DNA from: Natronosalvus rutilus
GTDB lineage: Archaea > Halobacteriota > Halobacteria > Halobacteriales > Natrialbaceae
Length of the DNA: 64,000 nucleotides
Direction of reading: 5' to 3'
Assembly: GCF_024204665.1 (NCBI RefSeq)
Contig: NZ_CP100355.1
Span: forward strand, 434,001-498,000
Under the pieces are notes generated by a model, which worked only from the letters and a program-made list of their open reading frames with translations, ran no database searches and was not told where the DNA came from. The position numbers were made by a program, and so were the translations under genes. Each line of letters begins with the position of its first letter. The stretch's first letter is position 1. Positions 17,237 through 26,260 of the stretch are shown here, piece after piece.

Positions 17237-17746
17237 ATGCTGTCAATGAAAGATACCGTACCCAAGAACGAGACGATCAAGCGAGTTGCACACCACGTCG
17301 AAACGTCGGTGCGTCGTTCCAATCCAGTCACCCTGGTGAAAGGACCCCAGCGGAGCGATTCGACGGACGACCGACCGGCCACCACCGACAGCCCGGACGG
17401 TCCACACAACGCCGGCGGACGAGTTCTGGAGACGCCACGTCAGCGAAAGACCGCCACCTGTCTGCTTGAGCACGGAACGAACGGGCCCGTGAAGATGGGG
17501 GCCCTCGCCGAACGAGTCGCCGCCCGGGAACACGAGACGGCGGTCGCCGACCTCGAGGACGGCCAGCGCAAGCGAGTGTACGTCTCGCTCTCTACGTCGG
17601 TTCTCCCGGAACTGGACCGGCTCGGGCTCCTCGAGTACGACAAATCCCGTGGGCTTGTGTACCCGACTGACCAGCTACAGCAGTTCCGTCCTCACCTCGG
17701 CGCGTCGGCAGGCGAACCGGCGGCCACCGCTAACGCGGGTCAGTAG
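17237..17746 (+). CDS. DUF7344-like winged-helix protein
   Basis: 169 residues. A poorly structured N-terminus (1-60) precedes a winged-helix segment: VLETPRQRKTATCLLEHG, VKMGALAERVAAREHET, then QRKRVYVSLSTSVLPELDRL and YDKSRGLVYPTD. This is the pattern of the haloarchaeal DUF7344 family (compare the gene at 60452-61042 in this window). Such proteins are thought to be DNA-binding; none is well characterised. Its last 7 nt overlap the end of the convergent acidic-protein gene. Confidence 0.65.
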   Translation: MLSMKDTVPKNETIKRVAHHVETSVRRSNPVTLVKGPQRSDSTDDRPATTDSPDGPHNAGGRVLETPRQRKTATCLLEHGTNGPVKMGALAERVAAREHETAVADLEDGQRKRVYVSLSTSVLPELDRLGLLEYDKSRGLVYPTDQLQQFRPHLGASAGEPAATANAGQ

Positions 17747-18498
17747 TTCTTGAACAGGAGTGCGCGCACGTCGTCTTTCGTCTGCACGTCCTCGGTGGAG
17801 TCATCGGGGAGCGTGACCCGGTAGCGATAGTCCGCGGCGGGTGATTCGTCCCACTTGTCGTCGTGGGTGTCGAGGAGGTTCATCATCTTGTTCAGCATGT
17901 CGTCGTCGTCGGCGGCGCCGCCGCTGTCGTCTGCGTCCTCGTCCTCGTTTTCGTCGTCTGCGTCTCCGTCCGCCTCGTCTTCGTTCTCGCTGGTATCCTC
18001 GTCTTCGTTCTCACCCTCGCCCTCGTCCTCGCCCGCGCTCTCACCGTCGGCCTCGTCGGTGTCGGCATCGGCTGGGTTCTCGTCGCCCCCGGTGTCGTCC
18101 TCGCTCGAGTCCCCGGTATCAGTATCCGCATCACCATCCGACTCGGGTTTCGCCGAGTCCGCATCGGCGTCGCCGTCACCCTCGTCGTCGGCAGCGCTCG
18201 TCTCCGCTTCCTCGTCGTAACTGACTTCTTCCACCCCGTCGACCTGGGAGCCCGACTCGATCGCCGACTCGACGGCCGCCGCCACGTCGTCCGTCGCCGT
18301 TCGACCCGAGGTGTCGGCCTCAAAGTCGACGTCGAGGGCGTCCTCACCATCTTCGCCTGCCTCGAGATTGTCGATCAGAAACTGGATCGCGTCGCGTTCG
18401 CGTACGAAGCCGTACCTGCCGACGACGTCCTCGGAGATGGCCGCTCGCAATCGCTGGATCACCGCGTACTGTTCGTCCGTGACCTCGACTGTCTTCAT
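17740..18498 (-). CDS. Acidic protein with ribbon-helix-like N-terminus and D/E-rich linker
   Basis: 252 residues from ATG 18498 (MKTVEVTDEQYAVIQRL). Residues 1-50 look like a compact sensor/binding head with VVGRYGFVRERDAIQFLID. A long linker (about 90-195) consists almost only of Asp, Glu, Ala, Gly, Ser and Asn. The C-terminus is again folded: MLNKMMNLLDTHDDKW and YRYRVTLPDDS followed by DDVRALLFKNY. A two-domain protein joined by a flexible polyanion. No family recognised beyond conserved haloarchaeal protein. Confidence 0.7.
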   Translation of the reverse strand: MKTVEVTDEQYAVIQRLRAAISEDVVGRYGFVRERDAIQFLIDNLEAGEDGEDALDVDFEADTSGRTATDDVAAAVESAIESGSQVDGVEEVSYDEEAETSAADDEGDGDADADSAKPESDGDADTDTGDSSEDDTGGDENPADADTDEADGESAGEDEGEGENEDEDTSENEDEADGDADDENEDEDADDSGGAADDDDMLNKMMNLLDTHDDKWDESPAADYRYRVTLPDDSTEDVQTKDDVRALLFKNY

Positions 18499-18698
18499 AC
18501 CTGACTGATGTGTCGAGGGGTACATATAGGTGGGTGCGTCTGTCGGTAGGCATATCGAGCTGTCAGGCTGACAGATCGGCAGAACGCCGGAAGATCAGGG
18601 CGCAAGGGCGCCAGCTCACCAGAACGCAAGGGTATCAACTCGCCAACTCACCAAAGCCAGGGACGCCGCGTTGGCGACCCACACATATCACGAACCGC

Positions 18699-19595
18699 CT
18701 ACTGCCGCTGGACCTCGTGTCGACCGAACCCGTACCGAAGACGGTTCGCGAGCCGCCTCGAGAACCGACCCTCGTCCGCCCGCGAGCCGTGCCGCTCGGC
18801 GAGCGCCGTGTAGATCAGCGGGAGGGGGACCTCCTGCTCGAGGGCCTCCTGGACGGTCCAGGTTCCCGTCGAGCCGCCCTCGACCCGGTCGGCGACGTCG
18901 CCCAGGTCGGATCCTTCCTCGCGGAACGCTTCCTCACAGAGTTCGAGCAGCCAGGACCGGATGACCGCGCCGTTGTTCCACACCGAGGCGACGGCCTCGA
19001 GGTCGAGGTCGAACCGACCCTCGTGGAGCAGTTCGAAGCCCTCGCCGTAGGCCTGCATCAACGCGTACTCGACGCCGTTGTGGACCATCTTCACGTAGTG
19101 ACCCGACCCCGACGGTCCCATCCGGGCGTGGCCCGCCGGCCCCGTCGCCACGGCGTCGAACGCCGGGGCGAGTTCCTCGTAGGCCCACTCGGGGCCGCCA
19201 ACCATGAGCGAGAAGCCGAGTTCGGCGCTGGCGGGACCCCCGGAGGTGCCGCAGTCGAGGTACGCCGCCGGACACGCGTCGGCGCGCCGAAGCGTGTCGT
19301 GAAAGTTCGAGTTGCCGCCGTCGACGACCACGTCCGCGGCCTCGAGGCGGGGCTCGAGCGTCTCGAGGGTCGCGTCGACGGGTGCGCCCGCGGGAACCAT
19401 CAGCCAGATCCGCTTGTCGTCGCCGAGATGGTCACACAGGTCGTCGATCGAGTCGGCGGGGCTGGCCCCCGCGGCGGCCACCGCGTCGACCGCGTCCTCG
19501 TCCAGGTCGAAGGCGACGACGTCGTGGCCCGCGGCGAGTACCCGGTCGACGACGATCCGGCCCATTCGTCCGAGTCCAATTACACCCAGTTGCAT
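18699..19595 (-). CDS. gnd: 6-phosphogluconate dehydrogenase, decarboxylating
   Basis: 298 residues from ATG 19595, the short archaeal/GndA form. N-terminal Rossmann fold MQLGVIGLGRMGR, then VVVDGGNSNFHDTLRRAD and the catalytic HYVKMVHNGVEYALMQ with Lys and the conserved Asn. It oxidises 6-phosphogluconate to ribulose 5-phosphate plus CO2, feeding pentose synthesis; haloarchaea use this oxidative branch. The short form usually prefers NAD. Start chosen because the upstream extension lacks similarity and the GLGRMG motif should be at position 7. Confidence 0.93.
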   Translation of the reverse strand: MQLGVIGLGRMGRIVVDRVLAAGHDVVAFDLDEDAVDAVAAAGASPADSIDDLCDHLGDDKRIWLMVPAGAPVDATLETLEPRLEAADVVVDGGNSNFHDTLRRADACPAAYLDCGTSGGPASAELGFSLMVGGPEWAYEELAPAFDAVATGPAGHARMGPSGSGHYVKMVHNGVEYALMQAYGEGFELLHEGRFDLDLEAVASVWNNGAVIRSWLLELCEEAFREEGSDLGDVADRVEGGSTGTWTVQEALEQEVPLPLIYTALAERHGSRADEGRFSRRLANRLRYGFGRHEVQRQ

Positions 19596-19650
19596 GGATA
19601 GCCGTGCGCGCAGGGGCGTGGTAGGGGTTGCGGTTTCCCGTCGAGCGAGG

Positions 19651-20238
19651 CTACGCGAGGTGGATCGACATCTCCTGTTCGAAGCTCTCGGCCCCGCAAA
19701 GTTCGAAGCCGACACGTTCGTACAGCGCGATGGCCGGGCCGTTCCAGCGCTCGACAGTGAGCCAGACCCACTCGACGCCGCGGTCGGCGGCCTCCCCGAG
19801 CAGGTGCTCGAGCAACTGCGTCCCGATGCCGCCGCGCTGGTAGGCCTGCAAGACGAAAATCGCCAGCTCCCACTCGATCTCGCTCAGGTCCTCGACCGTC
19901 TCCGGGTCGTCGACGTCCGGAACCAGCGTCGCGTGCCCGATCACCCCCTCTTCGTGTCGCGCGACGACGTTGATCCCGTCCTCGAGCAACGGCTCGAGCC
20001 ACTGGCGGATGCGCTCCTCGCCGGTCGGCGGGATCCCCTGGGCGCGGTCGGCGGGGTCGAACTGCACGTACATTCGGGTGAGCGCCTCGAGCGCTCCGTC
20101 GGCCGGTTCGGGTCCGGCACCGCCGTCGAGTGGCCCGATTTCAATGTCTCGCCCCTCCGGATCGGTGTAGGTCGTCGGCGGCGTCGGGAACGGGCCGGCC
20201 GGTTCGTCCGGGTACACTCGTCGTTGTCTCTCCGTCAT
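19651..20238 (-). CDS. GNAT-family N-acetyltransferase
   Basis: 195 residues. A Pro/Gly-rich N-terminal ~50 residues lead into a GNAT domain: strand with VIGHATLVPD, the acetyl-CoA binding loop as YQRGGIGTQLLEHLL (R/Q-x-x-G-x-G/A), and WNGPAIALYERVGF near the end. The substrate is unknown; in haloarchaea proteins of this type have been called protein acetyltransferases (Pat2-like), an assignment I cannot confirm. It begins 2 bp after the stop of the upstream universal stress protein gene, so the two form an operon. Confidence 0.82.
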   Translation of the reverse strand: MTERQRRVYPDEPAGPFPTPPTTYTDPEGRDIEIGPLDGGAGPEPADGALEALTRMYVQFDPADRAQGIPPTGEERIRQWLEPLLEDGINVVARHEEGVIGHATLVPDVDDPETVEDLSEIEWELAIFVLQAYQRGGIGTQLLEHLLGEAADRGVEWVWLTVERWNGPAIALYERVGFELCGAESFEQEMSIHLA

Positions 20239-20240
20239 CG

Positions 20241-20609
20241 TTATCGAACGAGTTTGACGGTCATCGTCGCGTTCAACAGGACGAACTCGGTGATCGGCCC
20301 GAGGCGAACTTTCCCCATCGGGCTCCTGGTCCCGCCGCCGATCACCAGCTGGTCGACGTCCTCGCGCTCGGCCAGGGCGACCAGCGAGCTCCCGGGATCG
20401 CCCTCGAGCGTCCGGATTTCGGCGTCGATCCCCGCCGCCACGAGTCGTTCCTGGGCGAGATCGTGCATCGCCTCGGCCGTTCGGTCCGCCTCCGGCTTGT
20501 CGAGGACGGCGACGAGCAGGTCGTCGCCCACCTCCGTGACGCGCTCGATCGTCGTGTCGAGCGTCTTCACCGACTCGTCGCTTCCGTCGAGTCCCAGCAG
20601 GACGTGCAT
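20241..20609 (-). CDS. Universal stress protein (UspA family)
   Basis: 122 residues, single Usp domain. Starts MHVLLGLDGSDESVKTL as usual for the family. The nucleotide-binding region near the C-terminus reads VIGGGTRSPMGKVRLG, close to the ATP-binding pattern G-x2-G-x9-G(S/T), followed by a hydrophobic strand ATMTVKLV. It is shorter than the ~140 residue average. Cytosolic. Co-transcribed with the GNAT gene (2-bp gap); Usp-acetyltransferase pairs suggest stress-linked protein modification, which is inference. Confidence 0.88.
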   Translation of the reverse strand: MHVLLGLDGSDESVKTLDTTIERVTEVGDDLLVAVLDKPEADRTAEAMHDLAQERLVAAGIDAEIRTLEGDPGSSLVALAEREDVDQLVIGGGTRSPMGKVRLGPITEFVLLNATMTVKLVR

Positions 20610-20666
20610 GCGTTCGTGTGCGACGCCCCGGAGGAAAACCGTTGCGCCGGTTCATCGGCGGTCCCG

Positions 20667-21227
20667 TCAGCGCGAGGGGTGTTCGCGCTCGTCGGAACCC
20701 GGCTCGAGCCGGTCCGTCACGAGGTCAAGTCCTGGATAGCCGTCCGCGCGCCAGACGACCAGGGCCGCCGCGGCGAGGACGAACTCGAGCAGGAAGTAGG
20801 GGTCGCCCAGGGAGCTGGAAAACAGCTCGAGGATGCTCGGTGCGCCCTCCTCAGGCTCGACCGGGACGATCGGCCACAACAGATACCCGTATTCTTCGGC
20901 GCCCCAGAGCGCTGGCACGGTGTCGGCGAGGAGGTGTGAGAACGCACCGATGGCGAAGACGATCGCGTAGGTCGGACGCTCGTACCGGCTCGCGACGGCC
21001 AGGACGACGAGCGAAACCGGGAGCAAGAACAGCAGGGAGTGTGCCAGCGACCGGCCCGTCGGGAGCACGGGCGCGTACCAGGCGAGCGGTTTGTCGATCA
21101 GGTCGGGAAACTGGCTGCCGACGAGGCCGCAGACGACCGCCACCGCTCCCGGGACCCGCGCCGGTTGACGGCGCGTCCAGAGCGAGTAGAGGAGGTAGGC
21201 GACGGCGGCGTGTCCGAGTGGCCACAT
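20667..21227 (-). CDS. Membrane-bound metal-dependent hydrolase (DUF457/YdjM-like)
   Basis: 186 residues from ATG 21227. Starts MWPLGHAAVAYLLYSLW, with SQFPDLIDKPLAW and RSLAHSLLFLLP later, and FSHLLADTVP, giving the conserved His/Asp residues of the YdjM/LexA-regulated family, embedded in about five helices. Enzymatic activity is not established. A close paralogue lies at 62418-62996. It shares a symmetric TATA box with the divergent metallophosphoesterase gene. Confidence 0.85.
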   Translation of the reverse strand: MWPLGHAAVAYLLYSLWTRRQPARVPGAVAVVCGLVGSQFPDLIDKPLAWYAPVLPTGRSLAHSLLFLLPVSLVVLAVASRYERPTYAIVFAIGAFSHLLADTVPALWGAEEYGYLLWPIVPVEPEEGAPSILELFSSSLGDPYFLLEFVLAAAALVVWRADGYPGLDLVTDRLEPGSDEREHPSR

Positions 21228-21257
21228 ACGTACTGTCTCGTTCGAAGGCAGGAACGA

Positions 21258-21265
21258 GTATAAAC
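21258..21265. promoter_or_regulatory. Bidirectional TATA box
   Basis: GTATAAAC reads GTTTATAC on the other strand, so one element gives a TATA box both ways. It is 28 nt before ATG 21290 on the plus strand (leaderless) and about 34 nt before ATG 21227 on the minus strand (short leader). Confidence 0.45.
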
Positions 21266-21289
21266 GATGTGACTGCACGCGTCCGGCCG

Positions 21290-21847
21290 ATGTCGAAACA
21301 GTGGTACTCTCTCGCGGCCTACCGCGTCCCGATGCTCGCCATCTTCTCCGACACGCACAGCACCGGCGGTCACCACCTCGAGGGTGCGGCACTCGAGGCC
21401 GCCCGCGAGGCCGACGCCGTGATTCACGCCGGCGACTTCACCAACGTAGAGGCTCTCGAGGCGTTTCGCTCGCTCTGTCCCGTCTTCTATCCCGTTCACG
21501 GCAACGCCGACGACGCGACCGTCACCGAACAGCTACCGCCCGTTCGAATCGTCGACTGCGAAGGAATCCGGATCGCGGTCACGCACCGTCGCGACGGCGG
21601 CGACGTTGGCCTGGCGATGTTCGGCCGCTCGCGCGAGGCGGACGTCGTCGTCTCCGGACACACGCATCGCCCGTCGGTCACCGACGCCGAGGGCGTCCTG
21701 TTGCTCAATCCCGGGAGCCACGCCCAGCCGCGCGGAAACCGGCCGGGGTTCGCGACGCTCGAGCGAGGCGAGGACGGGACGGTTCGTGGCGAACTTCGAG
21801 AGCCGGGCGGTACGCTGCTCGAGTCGTTCACGCTCGAGTCGGAGTGA
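21290..21847 (+). CDS. Metallophosphoesterase (YfcE/MJ0936 type)
   Basis: 185 residues from ATG 21290, chosen from TATA spacing; the alternative ATG 21332 (MLAIFSDTHS) gives the usual family N-terminus. Metal ligands seen: FSDTH, HAGDFTN, HGNADD, and SGHTHRPS near the C-terminus, the full calcineurin-like set. Archaeal enzymes of this group cleave phosphodiesters such as bis-pNPP and some phosphomonoesters; the physiological substrate is unknown. Divergent from the DUF457 gene. Confidence 0.88.
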   Translation: MSKQWYSLAAYRVPMLAIFSDTHSTGGHHLEGAALEAAREADAVIHAGDFTNVEALEAFRSLCPVFYPVHGNADDATVTEQLPPVRIVDCEGIRIAVTHRRDGGDVGLAMFGRSREADVVVSGHTHRPSVTDAEGVLLLNPGSHAQPRGNRPGFATLERGEDGTVRGELREPGGTLLESFTLESE

Positions 21848-22389
21848 ACGTGAGAACGGGAACAGTAGTGTGAACGGCAGTGAGGGAAGAAGCGGAAACG
21901 GGAGCGAGGGGAGAAATGAGACCGGGAGCGAGGGGAAGAACGGAAACGAAGGAAGGAGCGGGACCAGGAACTGATGAGGACGCGACGTACGTGAGAAAAC
22001 CTGAACGACCACGGGGGAGGGCACGCGACTGTAACGGATGGCGGTTCGGGCGACCGCCGAAGCATCAGAGGGGACGAGTGGGGGCCGACCGTGAGTGGTC
22101 GGTCGATCGGTTGGTCAATTGTGACTTCCGCGCTGGGGGAGAGCGCTGGGTCGGCCCCGGACGGTGGGTGGACTGTACCGGTCGCACCAGTGGATGTCAC
22201 GGGAACGTGTGCGACCGAAGTCCATCATCACCTACGTGTCGGGTATAAAAAGACTCACCGCAAGCTAAAAAATCGATTTTAGCTATCCGGTTCCTAGCCC
22301 CGAAGCCAGTTCTCGGCCTACAGATCCTCGAGTCTCACCGTCCTCGAGGCGTCGAAACGGTTTTGCGACCGCCCGTGTAACCACGACGT
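21848..22389. other. Intergenic region with homopurine tract
   Basis: 542 bp. From 21848 to about 21972 the plus strand is nearly all purine, built of imperfect repeats of CGGGAGCGAGGGGA-like units. The rest has no convincing coding frame. 22235-22280 is AT-richer (GGGTATAAAAAGACTC near 22240), a possible promoter for the small gene downstream. Confidence 0.4.
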
Positions 22390-22521
22390 ATGTTCGACCT
22401 CATCCCCGACGATCCGGTCATCATCGCGATGGTAGTCATTTTGCTGTCGCTCATCTTCTTCCTCTACCTCCTGCTCCGCCGGACCGTCCTCGAGTTTCGA
22501 GACGGGATGGAGCGACGATAG
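22390..22521 (+). CDS. Small single-helix membrane protein, 43 aa
   Basis: Starts MFDLIPDDPVIIAMVVILL and ends LRRTVLEFRDGMERR. One strong transmembrane helix (about residues 10-29) is followed by a positively charged amphipathic tail, which should be cytoplasmic. The frame has haloarchaeal codon bias and a clean stop (TAG 22519-22521). It resembles short conserved haloarchaeal membrane proteins, but I do not recognise a named family with certainty. Confidence 0.6.
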   Translation: MFDLIPDDPVIIAMVVILLSLIFFLYLLLRRTVLEFRDGMERR

Positions 22522-22640
22522 CGCCGTTTCTCACGACTGACCGGCGTCGGTAGCTGATTCGCCACGGAGATGAGACCGCGGAGCGACTGGTGCTCGAGAG
22601 TCGAGAGTGACACCGATACCGACGGATGGGTGAACGCGAC

Positions 22641-23657
22641 CTAGACGAGCGCTCCGGCAACCTGCTCGACCGCTCGCTCGACGTCCTCGCGCGATACGTC
22701 TCGATGGGTACAGCACCGAATCGTCGTCGGACCGAATGCGGTCGCCAGCACGTCGTGCTCGCGCAGGCGCTCGAGGACGCTCTCGACGTCCAGCCCCGTT
22801 CCGGCGACGTCGACGACGACGATGTTGGTCTCCGGTTCGGGCGCCGACAGGCCCGCAACGTCGTCCAGCCCCGACGCCAGGAGGCGGGCGTTCTCGTGGT
22901 CGGCCTCGAGGTCGTCGACGTTCTCGAGGGCCTGCAGGCCGGGGTCCGCGATGATCCCGGCCTGGCGCATCCCGCCGCCGAAGAGCTTTCGCGTTCGGCG
23001 CGCGCGCTCGACGAAGTCGGCGTCGCCCGCGAGCATCGATCCAACGGGTGCGCCGAGCCCCTTGGAGAGACAGAACATCACGGAGTCGACGTGCCGAGTG
23101 ACGTCGGTGACGTCGACGTCGAGGGCCGTCGCGGCGTTGAACACGCGCGCGCCGTCGAGGTGAACCGCCACGTCGCGCTCGCGAGCGGCGCTGGCGGCCT
23201 CGGCGATCCGAGCCGGTTCGATCGCCAACCCCCCGCGCGCGTTGTGGGTGTTCTCGAGGCAGAGCAGCCCGGTTTCGGGGCGATGGAGGTCCTCCGCGAC
23301 GTAGCCCGCCTCGACCTGGTCGGCGGAGGGAACGCCGCGCTCGCCGTCGACCATCCGCACCTGGACGGCGGCGTGCTGGGCCATCCCTCCGAGTTCCCAC
23401 TTGACGACGTGGCTCTCCCGGTCGGCGAGCACCTCCTGGCCGCGCTCGGTGTGTTCGCGAACGGCGATCTGGTTGCCCATCGTCCCCGTCGGCACGTAGA
23501 GGGCCGCCTCCTTGCCCACGAGGTCGGCGGCGCGTTCCTCGAGTTCGTTCACCGTTGGGTCTTCGCCGTAGACGTCGTCGCCGACGTCGGCCTCGCGGGC
23601 GGCGTCGCGCATTGCGTCGTCGGGTTTCGTGACCGTGTCCGAGCGCAGATCGATCAT
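22641..23657 (-). CDS. Low-specificity L-threonine aldolase
   Basis: 338 residues from ATG 23657 (MIDLRSDTVTKPDDAM), the typical start of the family. PLP fold type I: FCLSKGLGAPVGS carries the Schiff-base lysine; VHLDGARVFNAA and ENTHNARGG are conserved. It splits L-threonine or L-allo-threonine into glycine and acetaldehyde. It is monocistronic and divergent from the M29 peptidase gene, with 190 bp between. Confidence 0.92.
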   Translation of the reverse strand: MIDLRSDTVTKPDDAMRDAAREADVGDDVYGEDPTVNELEERAADLVGKEAALYVPTGTMGNQIAVREHTERGQEVLADRESHVVKWELGGMAQHAAVQVRMVDGERGVPSADQVEAGYVAEDLHRPETGLLCLENTHNARGGLAIEPARIAEAASAARERDVAVHLDGARVFNAATALDVDVTDVTRHVDSVMFCLSKGLGAPVGSMLAGDADFVERARRTRKLFGGGMRQAGIIADPGLQALENVDDLEADHENARLLASGLDDVAGLSAPEPETNIVVVDVAGTGLDVESVLERLREHDVLATAFGPTTIRCCTHRDVSREDVERAVEQVAGALV

Positions 23658-23847
23658 GGTAGGTGTCCGTTTCGTCTCGCCGAAGAAATAGGCGACGCTC
23701 CCGGTCGATACCGGGCGAGCGAACGCGTCACGACTCGTCGGTTTCGGCTGCCCGCGTCTCGAGTGGCGTCTCGCTGGTTCGATTATCAGTGCCTCGAGTG
23801 GCGTCCGGAACGAAAGGATATTCGACGCCGAATCGAAATAGCCGGAT

Positions 23848-24960
23848 ATGGATCCGCGAATCCGCGAGCACGCACAGATCATCGCCGACCACTCCGTGGA
23901 CCTCCAGCCCGGCGACAACGTCGTCATCGACGCCCACCCCGTCGCGGAGGACCTGGTCGTCGCCCTCCACGAGGTCGTCGGTGACGCCGGCGCGAACCCC
24001 CTCACGACGAGCAAGCGGGCGGGCAAACGTCAGCACCGGGCGTTCCTTCGCGCGGCGGCAGACGGCAACGGTGACGACCTCGAGTTCGACACCCCGTCAC
24101 ACGAACTCGCACTGATCGAGAACACGGACGTCTACATCGCGATCCGCGCGGGCGACAACGCGACCGAGACCAGCGACGTCGCTCCCGAAGTCAGCGCGGC
24201 CTACACACAGGCCTACCGTCCCGTCCAGGACGAGCGCCTCTCGAAGCGCTGGTGTCTCACGCAGTTCCCCGCGCCCGCGAACGCACAACTGGCCGAAATG
24301 TCCCGCGACGGCTACGAGAACTTCGTCTGGGATGCCGTCAACAAAGACTGGGACGCCGTGCGCGAACACCAGCAACAGATGGTCGAGATTCTCGACCCCG
24401 CCGACGAAGTCCGTATCGTCAGCGGCGACACGACGGACGTGACGATGAGCGTCGCCGGGAACACGACGCTCAACGACTACGGCGAGCACAACCTCCCCGG
24501 CGGGGAGGTGTTCACCGCGCCCGTCCCCGATAGCGTCGAGGGCGAGGTGCTCTTCGACATGCCGCTGTACCACCAGGGCAGAGAGATTACCGACGCCCAT
24601 CTCGAGTTCGAGAACGGCGAGGTCGTCTCTCACGCGGCCGAGAAGAACGAGGACCTGCTGACGGAAGTGCTCGAGACGGACGACGGCGCCCGTCGGTTGG
24701 GCGAACTCGGTATCGGCATGAATCGCGACATCGATCGCTTCACCTACAACATGCTGTTCGACGAGAAAATGGGCGATACGGTACACATGGCGGTCGGTCG
24801 CGCCTACGACGAGACGGTCGGCGAGGGCAACGAGGCGAACGAGTCGGCGGTTCACGTCGACATGATCGTCGACATGAGCGAGGAGTCGTTCATCGAAGTG
24901 GATGGCAAGATTGTTCAGCGGAACGGGACGTTCGTCTTCGAGGACGGTTTCGAGGCGTAA
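23848..24960 (+). CDS. M29-family aminopeptidase
   Basis: 370 residues, usual for thermophilic metalloprotease/AmpS-type enzymes. Begins MDPRIREHAQIIADHSVDL. Seen: NLPGGEVFTAPVPDS, the conserved metal-site stretch of the family, followed by an acidic/His region including a late VHVDMIVDM. These enzymes remove N-terminal residues using two divalent metals in the cytosol. A T-run (24967-24971) just after the stop may act as terminator. Confidence 0.9.
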   Translation: MDPRIREHAQIIADHSVDLQPGDNVVIDAHPVAEDLVVALHEVVGDAGANPLTTSKRAGKRQHRAFLRAAADGNGDDLEFDTPSHELALIENTDVYIAIRAGDNATETSDVAPEVSAAYTQAYRPVQDERLSKRWCLTQFPAPANAQLAEMSRDGYENFVWDAVNKDWDAVREHQQQMVEILDPADEVRIVSGDTTDVTMSVAGNTTLNDYGEHNLPGGEVFTAPVPDSVEGEVLFDMPLYHQGREITDAHLEFENGEVVSHAAEKNEDLLTEVLETDDGARRLGELGIGMNRDIDRFTYNMLFDEKMGDTVHMAVGRAYDETVGEGNEANESAVHVDMIVDMSEESFIEVDGKIVQRNGTFVFEDGFEA

Positions 24961-25064
24961 GCTAGCACTTTTTGGTCCAGATTTTGCGAGCGAGTCACGA
25001 AGGGACGTGCGTCGCGGGAGCGACGAGCGAAACAGAAGGCGGCTTCATTCGAGCGAGACGACCA

Positions 25065-26156
25065 TCAGTCTTCGTTCGAGACGCGCCGATAGCCCAGGTG
25101 AGCGACGATTCCGACGACGAACGCGAGTCCGATGTTCGTCGCCAGCGCCAGGAGACCGATCCCGACCGACAGCAGGAGGTGTTCGGACTGGCGAACGCTC
25201 GAGCCCAGCGTGACGGCAACGACGACCAGCAAGACCCCGAGCATCGCGAGCGGAAACGCCTCGAGCAAGGTTGCCGAGGCGAAGACGGCGGCCGCGAGGT
25301 AGAACCCGCCCAAAATGACGTTCGCCCCACCGGATCGCGCGCCGAACGTGTACTTGCCGGCGACGCCGTCACAGCCGTGACACATCGGGATGCCGCCCGC
25401 CGGAATCGCGAGGAGGTTCGTCGCCCCCATGCTCGTCGCCAGTTCGTCCGGCGAGACCGTTTCGTCGAAGAGGTCGGCGACGAGCAACGAGGTCGCCAGC
25501 GCTGCGTTGCCGATGGTCATCGCGAGCTGGGCGAACGCCCCGTCGAGCACGGCTCTCGAGACCGACTCGCCGAGCGGCGGGACGGGCGGCGGGCCGGGCC
25601 ACCGGGGCGAGGGCACGCCGGCGACGGCGAGGGCCAGTCCCAGTCCAACGATCAACACAACGAGTGCGCTGGATCGTCTGTATCCGAGCACGACGGCCGC
25701 TGCGACTATCGCCACGCCGACGCCGGCGAGGACGACGTCCTCGAGTGCGAGGTGAACGCCGGTCTCCAGGAGGAGCAACCCGACTGCGAACTGGACCCCG
25801 CGGATGACCGGTTCGCCGATCCACCGCTCGACGCTCGCTAGCGTACCCGTGACGCCGATGGCGAGCAGGACGACGCCGAGAAGCAACCCCGCGAGGGCAA
25901 TCTCGCCGTAGGTCATCGCGCCCGCGATCGCGAGCGCCGCGAGCGCTTTCATCGGTTCGACGGAGATTGGGAGGCCGTACCTGAGTCCCCAGACGATCTG
26001 GAAGACGCCGAAGGCTATCATGACGTGTGGCAACGAGATTGACGTGACGAGCGCCAGCGCGACGACCAGCGGGAGGACCGTAATCGAATCCCCTATCGCT
26101 CCCGTCACCTCGTTCGACGTGAACTCGAGTCGGGAATGACGGGCACGAACGGCCAT
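25065..26156 (-). CDS. Putative molybdate/sulfate transporter (MOT1-type)
   Basis: 363 residues, about 10-11 helices. The N-terminus EVTGAIGDSITVLPLVVAL and, in the last third, MCHGCDGVAGKYTFGARSGG are the two hallmark stretches of the MFS_MOT1 group (PF16983), which in plants takes up molybdate. Seen also: PISVEPMKALAALAI. Located alone, 100 bp from the convergent peptidase. Anion specificity cannot be read from sequence. Confidence 0.88.
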   Translation of the reverse strand: MAVRARHSRLEFTSNEVTGAIGDSITVLPLVVALALVTSISLPHVMIAFGVFQIVWGLRYGLPISVEPMKALAALAIAGAMTYGEIALAGLLLGVVLLAIGVTGTLASVERWIGEPVIRGVQFAVGLLLLETGVHLALEDVVLAGVGVAIVAAAVVLGYRRSSALVVLIVGLGLALAVAGVPSPRWPGPPPVPPLGESVSRAVLDGAFAQLAMTIGNAALATSLLVADLFDETVSPDELATSMGATNLLAIPAGGIPMCHGCDGVAGKYTFGARSGGANVILGGFYLAAAVFASATLLEAFPLAMLGVLLVVVAVTLGSSVRQSEHLLLSVGIGLLALATNIGLAFVVGIVAHLGYRRVSNED

Positions 26157-26260
26157 TTCGAGGTTGTATGGGCCCGATGTTTGTATACGTGTTCAGTAAC
26201 TCCCCGCGGTCGTCTCGGGCCGGGTAGATAACTTATTTCGGTTACATTCGCTACCGTCCG

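Noticed and set aside
16957-17409. N-terminal extension of the Lrp regulator by ~150 residues
   Set aside because: No similarity, lower-GC promoter-like DNA; the family start is ATG 16956.
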